DNA of 50,790 nt. Origin: Bacillus sp. (in: firmicutes). GTDB lineage: Bacteria > Bacillota > Bacilli > Bacillales > Bacillaceae. Where the stretch lies: the NCBI GenBank assembly GCA_031180405.1, contig JAPSLU010000011.1:1-50790 (forward strand), written 5' to 3'. Each line of letters opens with the position of its first letter. Position 1 is the stretch's first letter. Shown here piece by piece: positions 8,313-18,573 of the stretch. The position numbers and the translations under genes were made by a program. Below the pieces are notes generated by a model. It was not told where the DNA came from and did no database searches. It was given only the letters and a program-made list of their open reading frames with translations.

Positions 8313-9614
8313 TTACGCCTCCATTAAAATTAATTGTGGATCGTTTAGTAAACGCTTGATGTGGTTAAGTGCATTTTGTGCTGTAGCACCATCAATCATT
8401 CTGTGATCGAAGCTTAATGATAATGCTAGTACAGGAGCTACAACAATTTCTCCATCACGAACAATTGGTTTATCAGCAATACGGCCAATACCTAAGATTG
8501 CAACTTCTGGGTGGTTAATAACTGGTGTAAACCATTGTCCACCTGCAGAACCAATGTTTGTAATTGTGCATGAAGCACCTTTCATTTCGTTAGGTGCAAG
8601 CTTACCTTCACGTGCTTTAGTAGCTAGTCCATTAATTTCATCTGAAATTTCAAAAACTGATTTACGTTCTGCATTTTTCACAACTGGTACAAGCAGTCCT
8701 TTTTCAGTATCAGCTGCAATACCAATGTTGTAATAATGTTTTTGAACAACTTCTTCTGTTTTATCATCAAGAGATGTGTTAAGAACAGGATATTTTTTAA
8801 GCGCTGAAGTAAGAGCTTTCACTACGTATGGTAAATATGTTAACTTAATACCTTGCTCAGCTGCAACATTTTTGAATTGTTTTCTGTGAGCAACTAAATT
8901 AGTCACATCTACTTCATCCATTAATGTTACGTGTGGAGCAGTATGTTTAGAGTTTACCATCGCTTTAGCAATTGCTTTACGAATTGGGCTCATTTTTTCA
9001 CGAGTCTCAGGGAAATCACCTTCTGGGATCGCTGCTGCTGCCGGTTTTGCTTGTTTATCTGCTTGTGCCGCTGGTGCTTCTTCAGTTGTAACTGGAGTAA
9101 CCTCAACCGCTCCTCCACCTTGTAGGAATGAATCCACATCTTCTTTTAAGACACGGCCATTTTTGCCACTACCAGACACTTGACGAATATCCACATCTTT
9201 TTCACGTGCATATTTACGTACAGATGGCATTGCAATAATACGTTTAGTAGGGTCTACTACTTCTACCTCTGTATTAGCAACAGCCTCTTGCTTAGCTTCT
9301 TCTTTTGCTGGAGCAACCTTTTCTTCTTGTTTAGGCTCATCATCATGATCGCCTTTGAATTTTAGATTCTCGTAACCAGGAGCGTCAAACGTAATAATGG
9401 TTTGTCCAACAGTTGCAACTGTCCCCTCATCTACGTTCACCTCAGTTACAGTTCCTTTAACTGGTGACGGGATTTCAACAACAGCTTTATCATTTTGTAC
9501 TTCGGCTAGGACATCATCTTCTTCAACTTTGTCGCCTGCTTTAACGAACCACTTTACAATTTCACCTTCGTGGATACCTTCACCGATATCAGGCAGTTTA
9601 AATTCGAATGCCAA
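8313..9614 (-). CDS. pdhC: Dihydrolipoamide acetyltransferase (E2 of pyruvate dehydrogenase)
   Basis: 433 residues. One lipoyl domain (1-80; lipoylated K43 in NDKAVV), a linker rich in Ala, Glu and Pro, the peripheral-subunit-binding domain (about 130-168), a second Ala/Pro linker, and the catalytic core (about 205-433) with SFDHRMIDG giving H404 and D408. It carries the swinging lipoyl arm and forms the icosahedral core of the complex. The start codon is TTG, nine bases after AGGAGG; an ATG inside this gap is out of frame. The 55-base gap before pdhC is the widest inside the operon, and an internal promoter is known there in B. subtilis, but I see no clear one here. Confidence 0.97.
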   Translation of the reverse strand: MAFEFKLPDIGEGIHEGEIVKWFVKAGDKVEEDDVLAEVQNDKAVVEIPSPVKGTVTEVNVDEGTVATVGQTIITFDAPGYENLKFKGDHDDEPKQEEKVAPAKEEAKQEAVANTEVEVVDPTKRIIAMPSVRKYAREKDVDIRQVSGSGKNGRVLKEDVDSFLQGGGAVEVTPVTTEEAPAAQADKQAKPAAAAIPEGDFPETREKMSPIRKAIAKAMVNSKHTAPHVTLMDEVDVTNLVAHRKQFKNVAAEQGIKLTYLPYVVKALTSALKKYPVLNTSLDDKTEEVVQKHYYNIGIAADTEKGLLVPVVKNAERKSVFEISDEINGLATKAREGKLAPNEMKGASCTITNIGSAGGQWFTPVINHPEVAILGIGRIADKPIVRDGEIVVAPVLALSLSFDHRMIDGATAQNALNHIKRLLNDPQLILMEA

Positions 9615-9669
9615 ATCATTCTACCTCCTAAGTAATTATGTTTATGTCAATTATGATTAGTCGTTCTAA

Positions 9670-10647
9670 TTAGAAATTTATTACTTTCTTAGCTGTTTCA
9701 AGAATATCTTTATAAATTGGAAGCCATACACTTTCAGCTTCAGTAAATGCATATACAGTATCTGGTGCAGTTACACGTAATACAGGAGCCTCTAAACTTA
9801 GGATTGCACGCTCAGTTATCTCAGCAACAACGTTTGCAGCAATACCTGCTTGTTTTTGTGCTTCTTGAACAACAATAGCACGTCCTGTTTTCTCAACAGA
9901 TGCAATAATTGTATCGATATCTAATGGGCTGATAGTACGTAAATCAACAACCTCAACTGACACGCCATCTTTCTCTAATTCTTCTGCAGCTTTTAATGAT
10001 TCATGAACCATTGCACCGTAAGTAATAATTGAAAGATCTGTACCTTCACGTTTTACATCTGCCTTACCAATTTCAATTGTATATTCCTCTTCTGGAACCT
10101 CTTGACGGAAAGAACGGTATAATTTCATGTGCTCTAAGAAAACAACTGGATCGTTGTCACGAATAGCAGAAATTAATAGTCCTTTTGCATCATAAGGTGT
10201 TGAAGGGATAACAACCTTTAGTCCAGGTTGTTGAGCCACAAGACCTTCTAAGCTATCAGCATGAAGTTCAGGTGTATGTACGAATCCACCAAATGGAGAA
10301 CGAATTGTAACAGGTGCTGTCCAACGTCCACCAGAGCGGTAGCGCATACGTGCTAATTGACCGTTTAAAGAATCCATTACTTCGTAAACAAATCCGAAGA
10401 ATTGAATTTCCATAACTGGGCGGAATCCAGTTAAACCAAATCCTACTGTTAAACCACCGATACCTGATTCAGCAAGTGGAGTATCGAATACACGATCTTC
10501 ACCAAATTCTTTTTGAAGTCCTTCCGTTGCACGGAATACGCCACCATTCACACCTACGTCTTCTCCATATACGAGGACGTTTTCATCATTTTTTAATTCG
10601 GTGCGTAATGCATCAGTGATGGCTTGAATCATTGTCATTTGTGCCAT
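9670..10647 (-). CDS. pdhB: Pyruvate dehydrogenase E1 beta
   Basis: 325 residues, the transketolase-like beta half of E1. With PdhA it decarboxylates pyruvate on thiamine diphosphate and transfers the acetyl group to E2. Typical blocks are [26 protein letters not shown] and the C-terminal transketolase domain. It starts three bases after the pdhA stop, so translation is probably coupled. Confidence 0.97.
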   Translation of the reverse strand: MAQMTMIQAITDALRTELKNDENVLVYGEDVGVNGGVFRATEGLQKEFGEDRVFDTPLAESGIGGLTVGFGLTGFRPVMEIQFFGFVYEVMDSLNGQLARMRYRSGGRWTAPVTIRSPFGGFVHTPELHADSLEGLVAQQPGLKVVIPSTPYDAKGLLISAIRDNDPVVFLEHMKLYRSFRQEVPEEEYTIEIGKADVKREGTDLSIITYGAMVHESLKAAEELEKDGVSVEVVDLRTISPLDIDTIIASVEKTGRAIVVQEAQKQAGIAANVVAEITERAILSLEAPVLRVTAPDTVYAFTEAESVWLPIYKDILETAKKVINF

Positions 10648-10650
10648 GGC

Positions 10651-11766
<1,116 letters not shown>

Positions 11767-11801
11767 TTAAACCTCTTCCTTTCCTTTTTAAGAGTCGTTC
11801 A

Positions 11802-11830
11802 ATTATGAATTAAATTTTTCATCCATTCAA
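11802..11830 (-). promoter_or_regulatory. Candidate sigma-A promoter of pdhA
   Basis: Minus strand TTGAAT (11830-11825), 17-base spacer, CATAAT (11807-11802). It would start near 11795 and leave a leader of about 30 bases. A second weaker candidate (TTGTTA, 17 bases, TAAAAT) lies about 200 bases further upstream, overlapping the palindrome at 12005-12034. Confidence 0.45.
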
Positions 11831-12004
11831 AATTAAACATTTTTTAATATTAGTAAGAGAATCCCAATATTCACAGCAATAGGTTACCCTAAAATCAATT
11901 GGATGACACAATTTTTTTGAATTCAAACTCTCTTTACCTTTTATACCACTCACGAGATATAATGTTTCTCTATGTATGGTGTCTGAACTAATAAAGTCCA
12001 TGCT

Positions 12005-12034
12005 GTATTAGTTTAAATTTTAAATAAACTAATA
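12005..12034. repeat. Palindrome upstream of pdhA
   Basis: GTATTAGTTTA (12005-12015) and its reverse complement end at 12034 with a short AT-rich centre. No T tract follows, so it looks more like an operator or a hairpin in a long pdh leader than a terminator. Confidence 0.45.
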
Positions 12035-12274
12035 CACGTTAACAATTCATTTACAAGTTTACACTAATAATTTAAGCTCCGTCAATTAGTTTGTATAAGG
12101 ATTTTTTATAGACTACTTATTTAAATATACAGATAACAATATCTTTTTTTAGACAACTGTATTATTACAAAGTGATGATCTGTTACATTTCTTGTAATAC
12201 AGTTAGCGTTATTTTCTCTTTCTTTTATCCATCATCATGTCATCAAGGTGAAGTATTTTTATAAATCTAATAAT

Positions 12275-12449
12275 AAAAAAAGAGGGCAACTACTTATAAA
12301 TGATAAATGATCAGATAAACTGCCAATCTTGTAATAAAGTATATATTGAGTACTATAACAATTACCGTCATTGGAAATTAAAAAAGATGACCCCTAAAAT
12401 ATAGGAATCATCTAACTCTCTTTTATATTTAGGTAGTCGCCCTCTTTTT
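12275..12449 (-). terminator. Nested double terminator downstream of ykyA
   Basis: On the minus strand, just after the ykyA stop codon. An inner hairpin (12386-12412, GATGA...TCATC with paired CCTA/TAGG) is followed by a U run. An outer pair of arms, GAGGGCAACTAC (12282-12293) and GTAGTCGCCCTC (12433-12444), encloses it and is followed by its own U run. The whole 175-base block is framed like a small mobile inverted-repeat element. Confidence 0.65.
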
Positions 12450-12451
12450 CC

Positions 12452-13114
12452 TTATTTGCTTACTTCAACATTTAGTTCTGCTTGTTTATAGAAGTCCATT
12501 TTTTGTTCATTATATTTCTCAGTTAATTTGTTAAAATGTTCGTTTTGTTCCATTACTGCTTTATAAGCAGCATTGATTTTTGTAATATGAGTTTCTAACT
12601 CATCTATTTTTAAATCCTCTTTTTGAAGCATTGTATACAATTCTTTATCAAGTGAGAGAGATGTTTTATAATTTTCATAAAGAGTTTCGTATGATTGATA
12701 TCTGTCTTCCATTGTATTTTTTAACTTATTGGCAGATGCAGATAAAGTCTCATCATCAATATTCTCAATTTCTCCGCTTATTGCTTCAAACTTTTCTTTT
12801 GAAGACATAATGCTATCGTATTCAGTTTGAATTTTTTCCTCTCGCTCTTCTACAACAGTTGTGGCTTCTTTCGCCAAAGTAACCACCTGGTCAAATTCTT
12901 TCATACCCAAATCCATAATTTTGTTATATAGATCTGACTCTTTTTTTTCCAGCTCAAGAAGAGGTTGTTGTTGCTTTTTAAACGTGTTTTCTAATGAGAC
13001 AACTTCTTCTAATGTTTTATATATGTTTTCTTCTGGAGATGGCCCGAAACAACCTGACAGCACTAGAGAACATATAAAGAGCATAACAACAGTTTGTTTT
13101 TTGTTTTTAAACAT
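12452..13114 (-). CDS. ykyA: YkyA-type coiled-coil lipoprotein
   Basis: 220 residues. Signal peptide with lipobox LSGC, so lipidation at Cys22. The mature part is almost entirely helical with long heptad-like stretches, and falls in the YkyA/YkyA-like putative cell-wall-binding lipoprotein family. The position upstream of pdhA is that of ykyA in B. subtilis. No enzymatic motif. It is divergent from def, and a complex terminator separates it from pdhA. The ribosome site AGGGGGAATG is a little far from the ATG. Confidence 0.85.
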   Translation of the reverse strand: MFKNKKQTVVMLFICSLVLSGCFGPSPEENIYKTLEEVVSLENTFKKQQQPLLELEKKESDLYNKIMDLGMKEFDQVVTLAKEATTVVEEREEKIQTEYDSIMSSKEKFEAISGEIENIDDETLSASANKLKNTMEDRYQSYETLYENYKTSLSLDKELYTMLQKEDLKIDELETHITKINAAYKAVMEQNEHFNKLTEKYNEQKMDFYKQAELNVEVSK

Positions 13115-13482
13115 AATTTAGTCATTCCCCCTAACATACAGACAATTCTTACTATAATCTGTTCGACTTATTTTCACAATGCTTTTCGGATATTTTTTGG
13201 AAGTAATTGGAGAAGTTTGATCCATTGTTACCAATATATTAGCTTGTCTTTTTGATATACCATATATTTTCATTATTTATTCTGTGCATGGTAGTGGTTT
13301 TGCGTTGATTATTGTGTTGCTAGGATGTGTTATAAATCATTTCACGTTTTTACTTTTCGTTTTGTATACCATCATTTATAATTTTATATATAAAGGAATA
13401 GGTAGAGGTTTATTTTCTACACAAGATAGGACACGGTTTAAAGAAGTAGGAACTTGCCGTGTGTTAAAAGGAGTGTTACATC
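13115..13482. other. Divergent control region between ykyA and def
   Basis: 368 bases without a gene. The only open frame here (plus strand, from 13284) runs into def out of frame and has no ribosome site. A weak promoter candidate for def is TTGTAT (13362-13367), 17 bases, TATATA. No strong hairpin seen. Confidence 0.4.
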
Positions 13483-14037
13483 ATGATTACAATGGACGAT
13501 ATTATCAGAGAAGGTCACCCAACGCTAAGAGAAGTTGCAAAAGAAGTTGTGCTACCAGCTACAGATGAGGAAAAACAAACTCTGTCAAAAATGATTGAAT
13601 ATGTGAAAAATAGTCAATCTCCCGAAATAGCTGAAAGACATGGGTTAAGACCTGGAATTGGCCTTGCGGCACCACAAATAAATGTTCCAAAACGTATGAT
13701 TGCTATCCACACTACGGATGAAAAAGGCAATCAGCATAGCTATGCGCTTTTTAATCCTAAAATCGTAAGTCATTCAATCGAGAAAAGTTACTTAACTTCT
13801 GGAGAAGGCTGTCTTTCAGTAGATCGAGCAGTTCCAGGAATTGTACCTCGCTACGCACGGATTCGTGTAAAGGCTACAACACTTGAAGGAGAACAAATTG
13901 ATATCCGTTTAAGAGGAATACTTGCCATTGTTTTTCAGCATGAGATTGACCATCTAAACGGTATTATGTTTTATGATCATATTAATGAAGAAAATCCATT
14001 TCTAGAGCCAGAGAATGCCATTCCAATCGACCGATAA
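13483..14037 (+). CDS. def: Peptide deformylase (type 2)
   Basis: 184 residues. Removes the formyl group from the initiator methionine of new proteins. The three motifs are GIGLAAPQI (58-66), EGCLSV (108-113; metal ligand C110) and QHEIDHLNG (152-160; ligands H153 and H157, catalytic E154). The inserted segment after residue 44 marks the Gram-positive type 2 class. Ribosome site AAAGGAG. Position corresponds to defB (ykrB) in B. subtilis. Confidence 0.97.
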   Translation: MITMDDIIREGHPTLREVAKEVVLPATDEEKQTLSKMIEYVKNSQSPEIAERHGLRPGIGLAAPQINVPKRMIAIHTTDEKGNQHSYALFNPKIVSHSIEKSYLTSGEGCLSVDRAVPGIVPRYARIRVKATTLEGEQIDIRLRGILAIVFQHEIDHLNGIMFYDHINEENPFLEPENAIPIDR

Positions 14038-14085
14038 TAAGTTATAAAATCCGCAAGACACCCAACTTTTGGCATATAAGAGGGA

Positions 14086-14120
14086 TAGGAATTGAAGATA
14101 TTCTTTACCTTCGATTCCTA
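14086..14120. terminator. Hairpin between convergent def and EamA genes
   Basis: TAGGAATTGAAG (14086-14097) pairs with CTTCGATTCCTA (14109-14120) with one G-U. No T run follows on either strand, so this is a weak terminator candidate. Confidence 0.4.
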
Positions 14121-14165
14121 CTTGACTTATGACCTCTATTAATTAGTTTAAACATTATTTAAATT

Positions 14166-15092
14166 CTAATTTTTAGCCACCTCTGTTGTGCTTACGATAT
14201 TTTTCTTTTTAACTGTGAGCGAACTCATATATACTCCAGCAAAAACAAACAATAATCCCACTATCATGTATGTTGAGATTGTTTCACCTAGTAAGAGGTA
14301 TCCCCATAGCATAGCAGTGATTGGTACAATATATGTAACAAGTGATGCAAATTCAGCACTTCCCTCTTTTACCATATAATAATAAAGAAGATAAGCAAAA
14401 CCTGAACCGAATACACCAAGGCCGATCAATGACAAGATGGTTTCTACTGAAGAGATGCTTGACATATTTAATGGTTCCTTTGTCGAAATCATGACCACAA
14501 GACTAATAAACGTAGATATCAATAAGGTTGTAAAAGAAACGATCATAATTGATATTTCTTTCAAACGTCTTCTAGCGAGTTGTGCCCCTAAACCATAGCA
14601 AAAAGTTGCTGCTAGCATAGTCCCTGCGCCAATAAAGTTTTCAGTTAATAATCCTTTCACATCTAAATTCAATAAGGTAAGTACCCCTAAAAACCCTAAA
14701 GCAATACCTAACCATTGCCTTATGCTTACTCGTACTAAAAAGAAAACTGAACCAATCACAACCGTCCAAATTGGTGTTGTAGCGTTTATAACAGACGCAA
14801 GACTACTAGATATTTTTAACTCACTCATAGCAATAAAAGCAAAGGGAATTGCATTATTAAAAAGTGCTACTAAAAACAAGGAAAACCAAGGTAGTTTTTT
14901 TTTATACGTCTTCTTCAACTCACGTTTTTGAAAAATAATCATCATAAATCCTAGTGTCATTGCTCCAAACAAACATCGCCAAAAGACCACACCCCATGGC
15001 CCAAGTTCTCCCACTAATAATTTGATAAATAAAAAGGACATACCCCATATCATACTAAGAATAAATAAAGAGCTATATAACCTATTCATCAT
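14166..15092 (-). CDS. EamA-family drug/metabolite transporter
   Basis: 308 residues, ten predicted membrane helices in two EamA repeats (about 5-140 and 150-290), with the short basic C-terminal tail common in the family. Members export amino acids, purines or other small metabolites; the substrate cannot be read from the sequence. GGAGG precedes two adjacent ATG codons and either may be used. In B. subtilis this place between def and rpoY holds the HAD phosphatase ykrA, so this is a replacement or insertion. Confidence 0.9.
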   Translation of the reverse strand: MMNRLYSSLFILSMIWGMSFLFIKLLVGELGPWGVVFWRCLFGAMTLGFMMIIFQKRELKKTYKKKLPWFSLFLVALFNNAIPFAFIAMSELKISSSLASVINATTPIWTVVIGSVFFLVRVSIRQWLGIALGFLGVLTLLNLDVKGLLTENFIGAGTMLAATFCYGLGAQLARRRLKEISIMIVSFTTLLISTFISLVVMISTKEPLNMSSISSVETILSLIGLGVFGSGFAYLLYYYMVKEGSAEFASLVTYIVPITAMLWGYLLLGETISTYMIVGLLFVFAGVYMSSLTVKKKNIVSTTEVAKN

Positions 15093-15274
15093 GTATCCTC
15101 CTTATTGTAAACAAACATGATTTTAAGCTAAGCGAAAATGAAGAAACTGTCAATTATTTCACTATAATTCCCACTAATCCCCATGAAAAAGATTATTACT
15201 TTCTCCATATACTATGACTGGATTTAAATTGAACGGCTCGTCTTTCATTCTGATAAATTAAGGGGGGATTGATT

Positions 15275-15346
15275 ATGCTTAAAAAATTAAAAAAGTCGCT
15301 TCGTGAACAATGGAATCATTTATTAAGAAGAAAAACAATGGCTTAA
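15275..15346 (+). CDS. 23-residue cationic amphipathic peptide ORF
   Basis: A 24-codon frame with an excellent ribosome site, AAGGGGGGAT, seven bases before the ATG. The peptide starts MLKKLKKSLREQW and has nine basic residues, leucines spaced to form an amphipathic helix, and one tryptophan. No membrane-spanning stretch. It stands alone, ahead of the MITE-like repeat and the rpoY promoter. The strong translation signal makes it likely to be made; the role (toxin-like, membrane-active or regulatory) is unknown. Confidence 0.55.
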   Translation: MLKKLKKSLREQWNHLLRRKTMA

Positions 15347-15385
15347 ATAACAAGGCTTTTCATAAGCTCTCCTCATTGAGAACGC

Positions 15386-15564
15386 TTTTTTAAAGGCTCT
15401 TTTCTGGAAGATTGTTGTTATCTGACCTAATACTATGTTAAAAACAGTGTTTATACCGTATAAAAGGTACGATACAAAAAGAAAAGATGCCACTAGACTT
15501 TATATAGTGCTGTTTCATTCAAGTTAATAATAACAACAAAGTTTACGAAAATAGCCTTTTTAAA
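15386..15564 (+). mobile_element. MITE-like element, copy 1
   Basis: About 180 bases with terminal inverted repeats: TTTTTAAAGGCTCTTTTC at the left and, as reverse complement, TTTTAAAAAGGCTATTTTC at the right; both then continue to a shared TTGTTGTTAT. The interior holds AGAAAAGATGCCACTAGACT, which also occurs in copy 2 (40963-41122, opposite orientation). No coding capacity, so it would need a transposase from elsewhere. Confidence 0.75.
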
Positions 15565-15629
15565 AGACTATGGATATAACTAGAATTTTGATATATCAAA
15601 AAAGAAAGCATCCACTTTCCCTGATATGC

Positions 15630-15658
15630 TTGGCTTGTTTAAGAATATCGAATATAAT
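15630..15658 (+). promoter_or_regulatory. Sigma-A promoter of rpoY-rnjA
   Basis: TTGGCT (15630-15635), 17-base spacer, TATAAT (15653-15658). Predicted start near 15665, 40 bases before rpoY. Confidence 0.7.
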
Positions 15659-15704
15659 AGAAAAAGTTAGTCTAACATTCGGAAGTTAAGGAGAGATTTG
15701 GTAA

Positions 15705-15914
15705 ATGATTTTCAAAGTGTATTTTCAAGATAAAATAAATGAGGTGCCTGTTCGTGAAAGAACAAACACCCTTTATATTGAAGCAACATCTGAGGAAGAT
15801 GTTCGATCAAAATTAATAGACCGTGGTTATAATATCGAATTTATCACTCCTGTTGATGGAGCCTATTTAGACTATGAAAAGCAAAGTGAAAACTATAAAG
15901 TATTGGAGATCTGA
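15705..15914 (+). CDS. rpoY: RNA polymerase epsilon subunit
   Basis: 69-residue small protein of the DUF1447 family, the epsilon subunit found in Firmicute RNA polymerase. Typical start [20 protein letters not shown] and the conserved [14 protein letters not shown] block. Directly upstream of rnjA with five bases between, the same pairing as ykzG-ykqC in B. subtilis. Ribosome site AAGGAGAG. Confidence 0.95.
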   Translation: MIFKVYFQDKINEVPVRERTNTLYIEATSEEDVRSKLIDRGYNIEFITPVDGAYLDYEKQSENYKVLEI

Positions 15915-15919
15915 TCGTT

Positions 15920-17587
15920 ATGAAATTTGTGAAAAATGACCAAGTTGCTGTCTTCGCACTAGGCGGACTTGGTGAAATCGGTAAAAATACGTACGGTGTA
16001 CAATTCCAGGATGAAATCATTCTTATTGATGCAGGAATAAAGTTCCCTGAAGATGAGCTTCTGGGAATTGACTATGTCATTCCTGATTATTCCTACCTTG
16101 TTAAAAATGAAGATAAAATTAAGGGATTATTTATTACGCACGGACATGAGGACCATATTGGAGGTATCCCATATTTACTTCGTCAAATTAACATCCCTAT
16201 TTACGGTGGCAAGTTAGCTCTTGGTTTATTAAGAAATAAATTAGAAGAGCATGGTCTTTTACGCCAGTCAAAATTAATTGAAATTCAAGAGGATGACATT
16301 ATAAAGTTTAGAAAAACATCTGTTACCTTCTTTAGAACAACACATAGTATTCCAGATTCTTATGGTATTGTTGTAAAAACTCCTCCGGGTAACATTGTAC
16401 ATACTGGCGACTTTAAATTTGACTTTACACCCGTTGGAGAACCCGCTAACTTAACTAAGATGGCTGAAATTGGACGTGACGGTGTACTTTGCTTACTTTC
16501 TGATAGTACTAATAGTGAGATCCCTAATTTCACTATGTCAGAAAGACGTGTTGGTGATAGCATTCACGAAATCTTCCGTAAAGTAGATGGACGTATTATT
16601 TTTGCTACATTTGCTTCAAATATTCATCGCCTTCAGCAAGTGGTAGAAGCAGCCGTAGCACACGGTCGCAAAATTGCCGTATTCGGTCGAAGCATGGAAG
16701 CTGCTATTCAAATTGGACAAGATTTAGGATATATAAGTTGTCCGAAGGATACATTTGTTGATGCACATGAGATTAATCGTATGCCAGCACACAGAGTAAC
16801 TATTCTTTGTACAGGTAGTCAAGGTGAACCTATGGCAGCACTTTCGCGAATAGCAAACGGCACTCATAGACAAATACAAATTATTCCAGGAGACAACGTT
16901 GTTTTCTCTTCATCACCAATACCGGGAAATACACTTAGCGTAAGCAAAACAATCAATCAGCTTTTTAGAGCTGGAGCTGAAGTAATCCATGGCTCACTAA
17001 GTGATATTCATACATCAGGACATGGCGGCCAGGAAGAACAAAAGCTTATGCTTCGCTTAATGAAACCAAAATACTTCATGCCAATTCATGGTGAATACCG
17101 CATGCAAAAAATGCATATAAAACACGCTGTAGCTTGTGGTGTTGAAGAAGAAAATTGCTTTATTATGGATAATGGAGAAGTTTTAGCGATTGGTGATAAA
17201 GAAGTTGGAGTTGCTGGTAAAATCCCTTCTGGAAACGTTTATATTGACGGTAGTGGAATTGGCGATATCGGTAATATCGTTCTACGTGATCGACGTATTC
17301 TTTCTGAAGAAGGTCTTGTGATTGTTGTGGTAAGCATCAATATGAAGGATTTCAAAATCGCTGCAGGTCCAGACATAATTTCAAGAGGATTTGTTTACAT
17401 GCGTGAATCAGGCGATTTAATAAATGACGCTCAATCACTTATCACAAAACACTTAAATAAAATTATGGAGCGCCGTACAAGTCAGTGGTCTGAAATCAAA
17501 AATGAAATTACTGATACACTTGCTCCGTTCTTATATGAAAAAACAAAACGCCGCCCAATGATTCTCCCGATTATTATGGAAGTTTAA
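15920..17587 (+). CDS. rnjA: Ribonuclease J1
   Basis: 555 residues, metallo-beta-lactamase/beta-CASP nuclease with both 5'-3' exonuclease and endonuclease activity, central to mRNA decay and rRNA maturation. Metal ligands are visible: HGHEDH (H74, H76, D78, H79), H142 in RTTHSIPDS and D164 in HTGDFKFD. The RNA-metabolising domain (HTSGHGG and HGEYR) and the C-terminal dimerisation domain are present and the length is normal. Cotranscribed with rpoY. SR1P, encoded in this window, is reported to link GapA to this enzyme in B. subtilis. Confidence 0.98.
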   Translation: MKFVKNDQVAVFALGGLGEIGKNTYGVQFQDEIILIDAGIKFPEDELLGIDYVIPDYSYLVKNEDKIKGLFITHGHEDHIGGIPYLLRQINIPIYGGKLALGLLRNKLEEHGLLRQSKLIEIQEDDIIKFRKTSVTFFRTTHSIPDSYGIVVKTPPGNIVHTGDFKFDFTPVGEPANLTKMAEIGRDGVLCLLSDSTNSEIPNFTMSERRVGDSIHEIFRKVDGRIIFATFASNIHRLQQVVEAAVAHGRKIAVFGRSMEAAIQIGQDLGYISCPKDTFVDAHEINRMPAHRVTILCTGSQGEPMAALSRIANGTHRQIQIIPGDNVVFSSSPIPGNTLSVSKTINQLFRAGAEVIHGSLSDIHTSGHGGQEEQKLMLRLMKPKYFMPIHGEYRMQKMHIKHAVACGVEEENCFIMDNGEVLAIGDKEVGVAGKIPSGNVYIDGSGIGDIGNIVLRDRRILSEEGLVIVVVSINMKDFKIAAGPDIISRGFVYMRESGDLINDAQSLITKHLNKIMERRTSQWSEIKNEITDTLAPFLYEKTKRRPMILPIIMEV

Positions 17588-17603
17588 TAAAGGTATAGAT
17601 AAA

Positions 17604-17629
17604 AAAGCCTTCACTCATGTGAAGGCTTT
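17604..17629. terminator. Terminator of rpoY-rnjA
   Basis: Perfect 11-bp stem AAAGCCTTCAC / GTGAAGGCTTT with loop TCAT, then a T-rich tract. An A run on the left means it can also serve ktrC. Confidence 0.88.
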
Positions 17630-17662
17630 CTCTATTTTAACTAGAAAGCGGTTGCCCTTTTC

Positions 17663-18322
17663 TTATCCCAGCAAGCGTTTTTCAAAGCGGTTAATATCAG
17701 TATCCGCTCCAATAACGATTAAAATATCGTTTTTTCTGATGATCTCATTCGCTTGAGGTGAGACAATAATATCTTTATCTCTTTTCATCGCAACGATATT
17801 TATACCATATTTGGCACGAATATCTAGATCTATTATAGAATGCCCATCAAGCCTTTCATTTGCAACAATTTCCACAATACTGTGTTCATCTGATAACTCC
17901 AAATAGTCTAAAACATTATTTGAAATAATATTATGGGCAATTCTTCTCCCCATGTCTCGTTCAGGATGGACAATTCGATCAGCCCCTATTTTTGACAGGA
18001 CTTTTTCATGATAATCATTTTGGGCTTTAACAGTTATATGTTTCACACCTAATTCTTTTAATATAAGGGTTGTTAAAATACTGGCTTGAATATTATCACC
18101 TATCGCAACAATGACATGATCAAAGTTACGAATCCCAAGACTCTTTAAAACAGTTTCATCTGTTGTATCACCTACTACAGCATGTGAAGCCACATTAGCA
18201 AATTCATTTACCTTATCTTCATCTGTATCAATCGCCATTACTTCCATTCCCTCTTCACTTAGCGCCCGACAAATGCTTCCTCCAAAACGCCCGAGTCCAA
18301 TAACAGCAAATTCTTTTCCCAT
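17663..18322 (-). CDS. ktrC: Ktr potassium channel regulatory subunit KtrC
   Basis: 219 residues. RCK_N Rossmann domain with GLGRFGGSICRAL (8-20) and the acidic residue after the second strand (AIDTDE) that binds the adenosine ribose, followed by an RCK_C domain (about 135-219). It forms an octameric ring that gates a KtrB/KtrD membrane pore and binds ATP, ADP and, in the family, c-di-AMP. No membrane partner is in the window, as in B. subtilis where ktrC stands alone next to rnjA. GGAGG precedes the ATG. Confidence 0.92.
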   Translation of the reverse strand: MGKEFAVIGLGRFGGSICRALSEEGMEVMAIDTDEDKVNEFANVASHAVVGDTTDETVLKSLGIRNFDHVIVAIGDNIQASILTTLILKELGVKHITVKAQNDYHEKVLSKIGADRIVHPERDMGRRIAHNIISNNVLDYLELSDEHSIVEIVANERLDGHSIIDLDIRAKYGINIVAMKRDKDIIVSPQANEIIRKNDILIVIGADTDINRFEKRLLG

Positions 18323-18573
18323 TATGTATTCCTCCGCATATTAGCAATAAATAAATCAAATTAATAAAAATAGATGCCACATCTATACTTAGTAGTATCC
18401 ACTGTTAAAATCGTACCACACTTCCACCCTATTTTACAGACAACTCTTACTAAGAAATATGATAAAATAGAAAGAATAGGGTGTTACATTCCTTTTATGT
18501 TTGCTCGTATTGAAATAATATGAAGATTCTTATCCTATATGAAATCTCTTTTTCAGAATTAAGGAGGAATGGG

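Noticed and set aside
8931-9365. Plus-strand reading frames opposite pdhC
   Set aside because: They are shadows of the pdhC coding strand; Cys- and Phe-rich translations with no ribosome sites.
11819-12001. 60-codon minus-strand frame upstream of pdhA
   Set aside because: No ribosome site, no recognisable family, and it spans the likely pdh control region. Kept as non-coding.
13284-13568. Plus-strand frame running into def
   Set aside because: Overlaps def in another frame and lacks a ribosome site; def explains the sequence.
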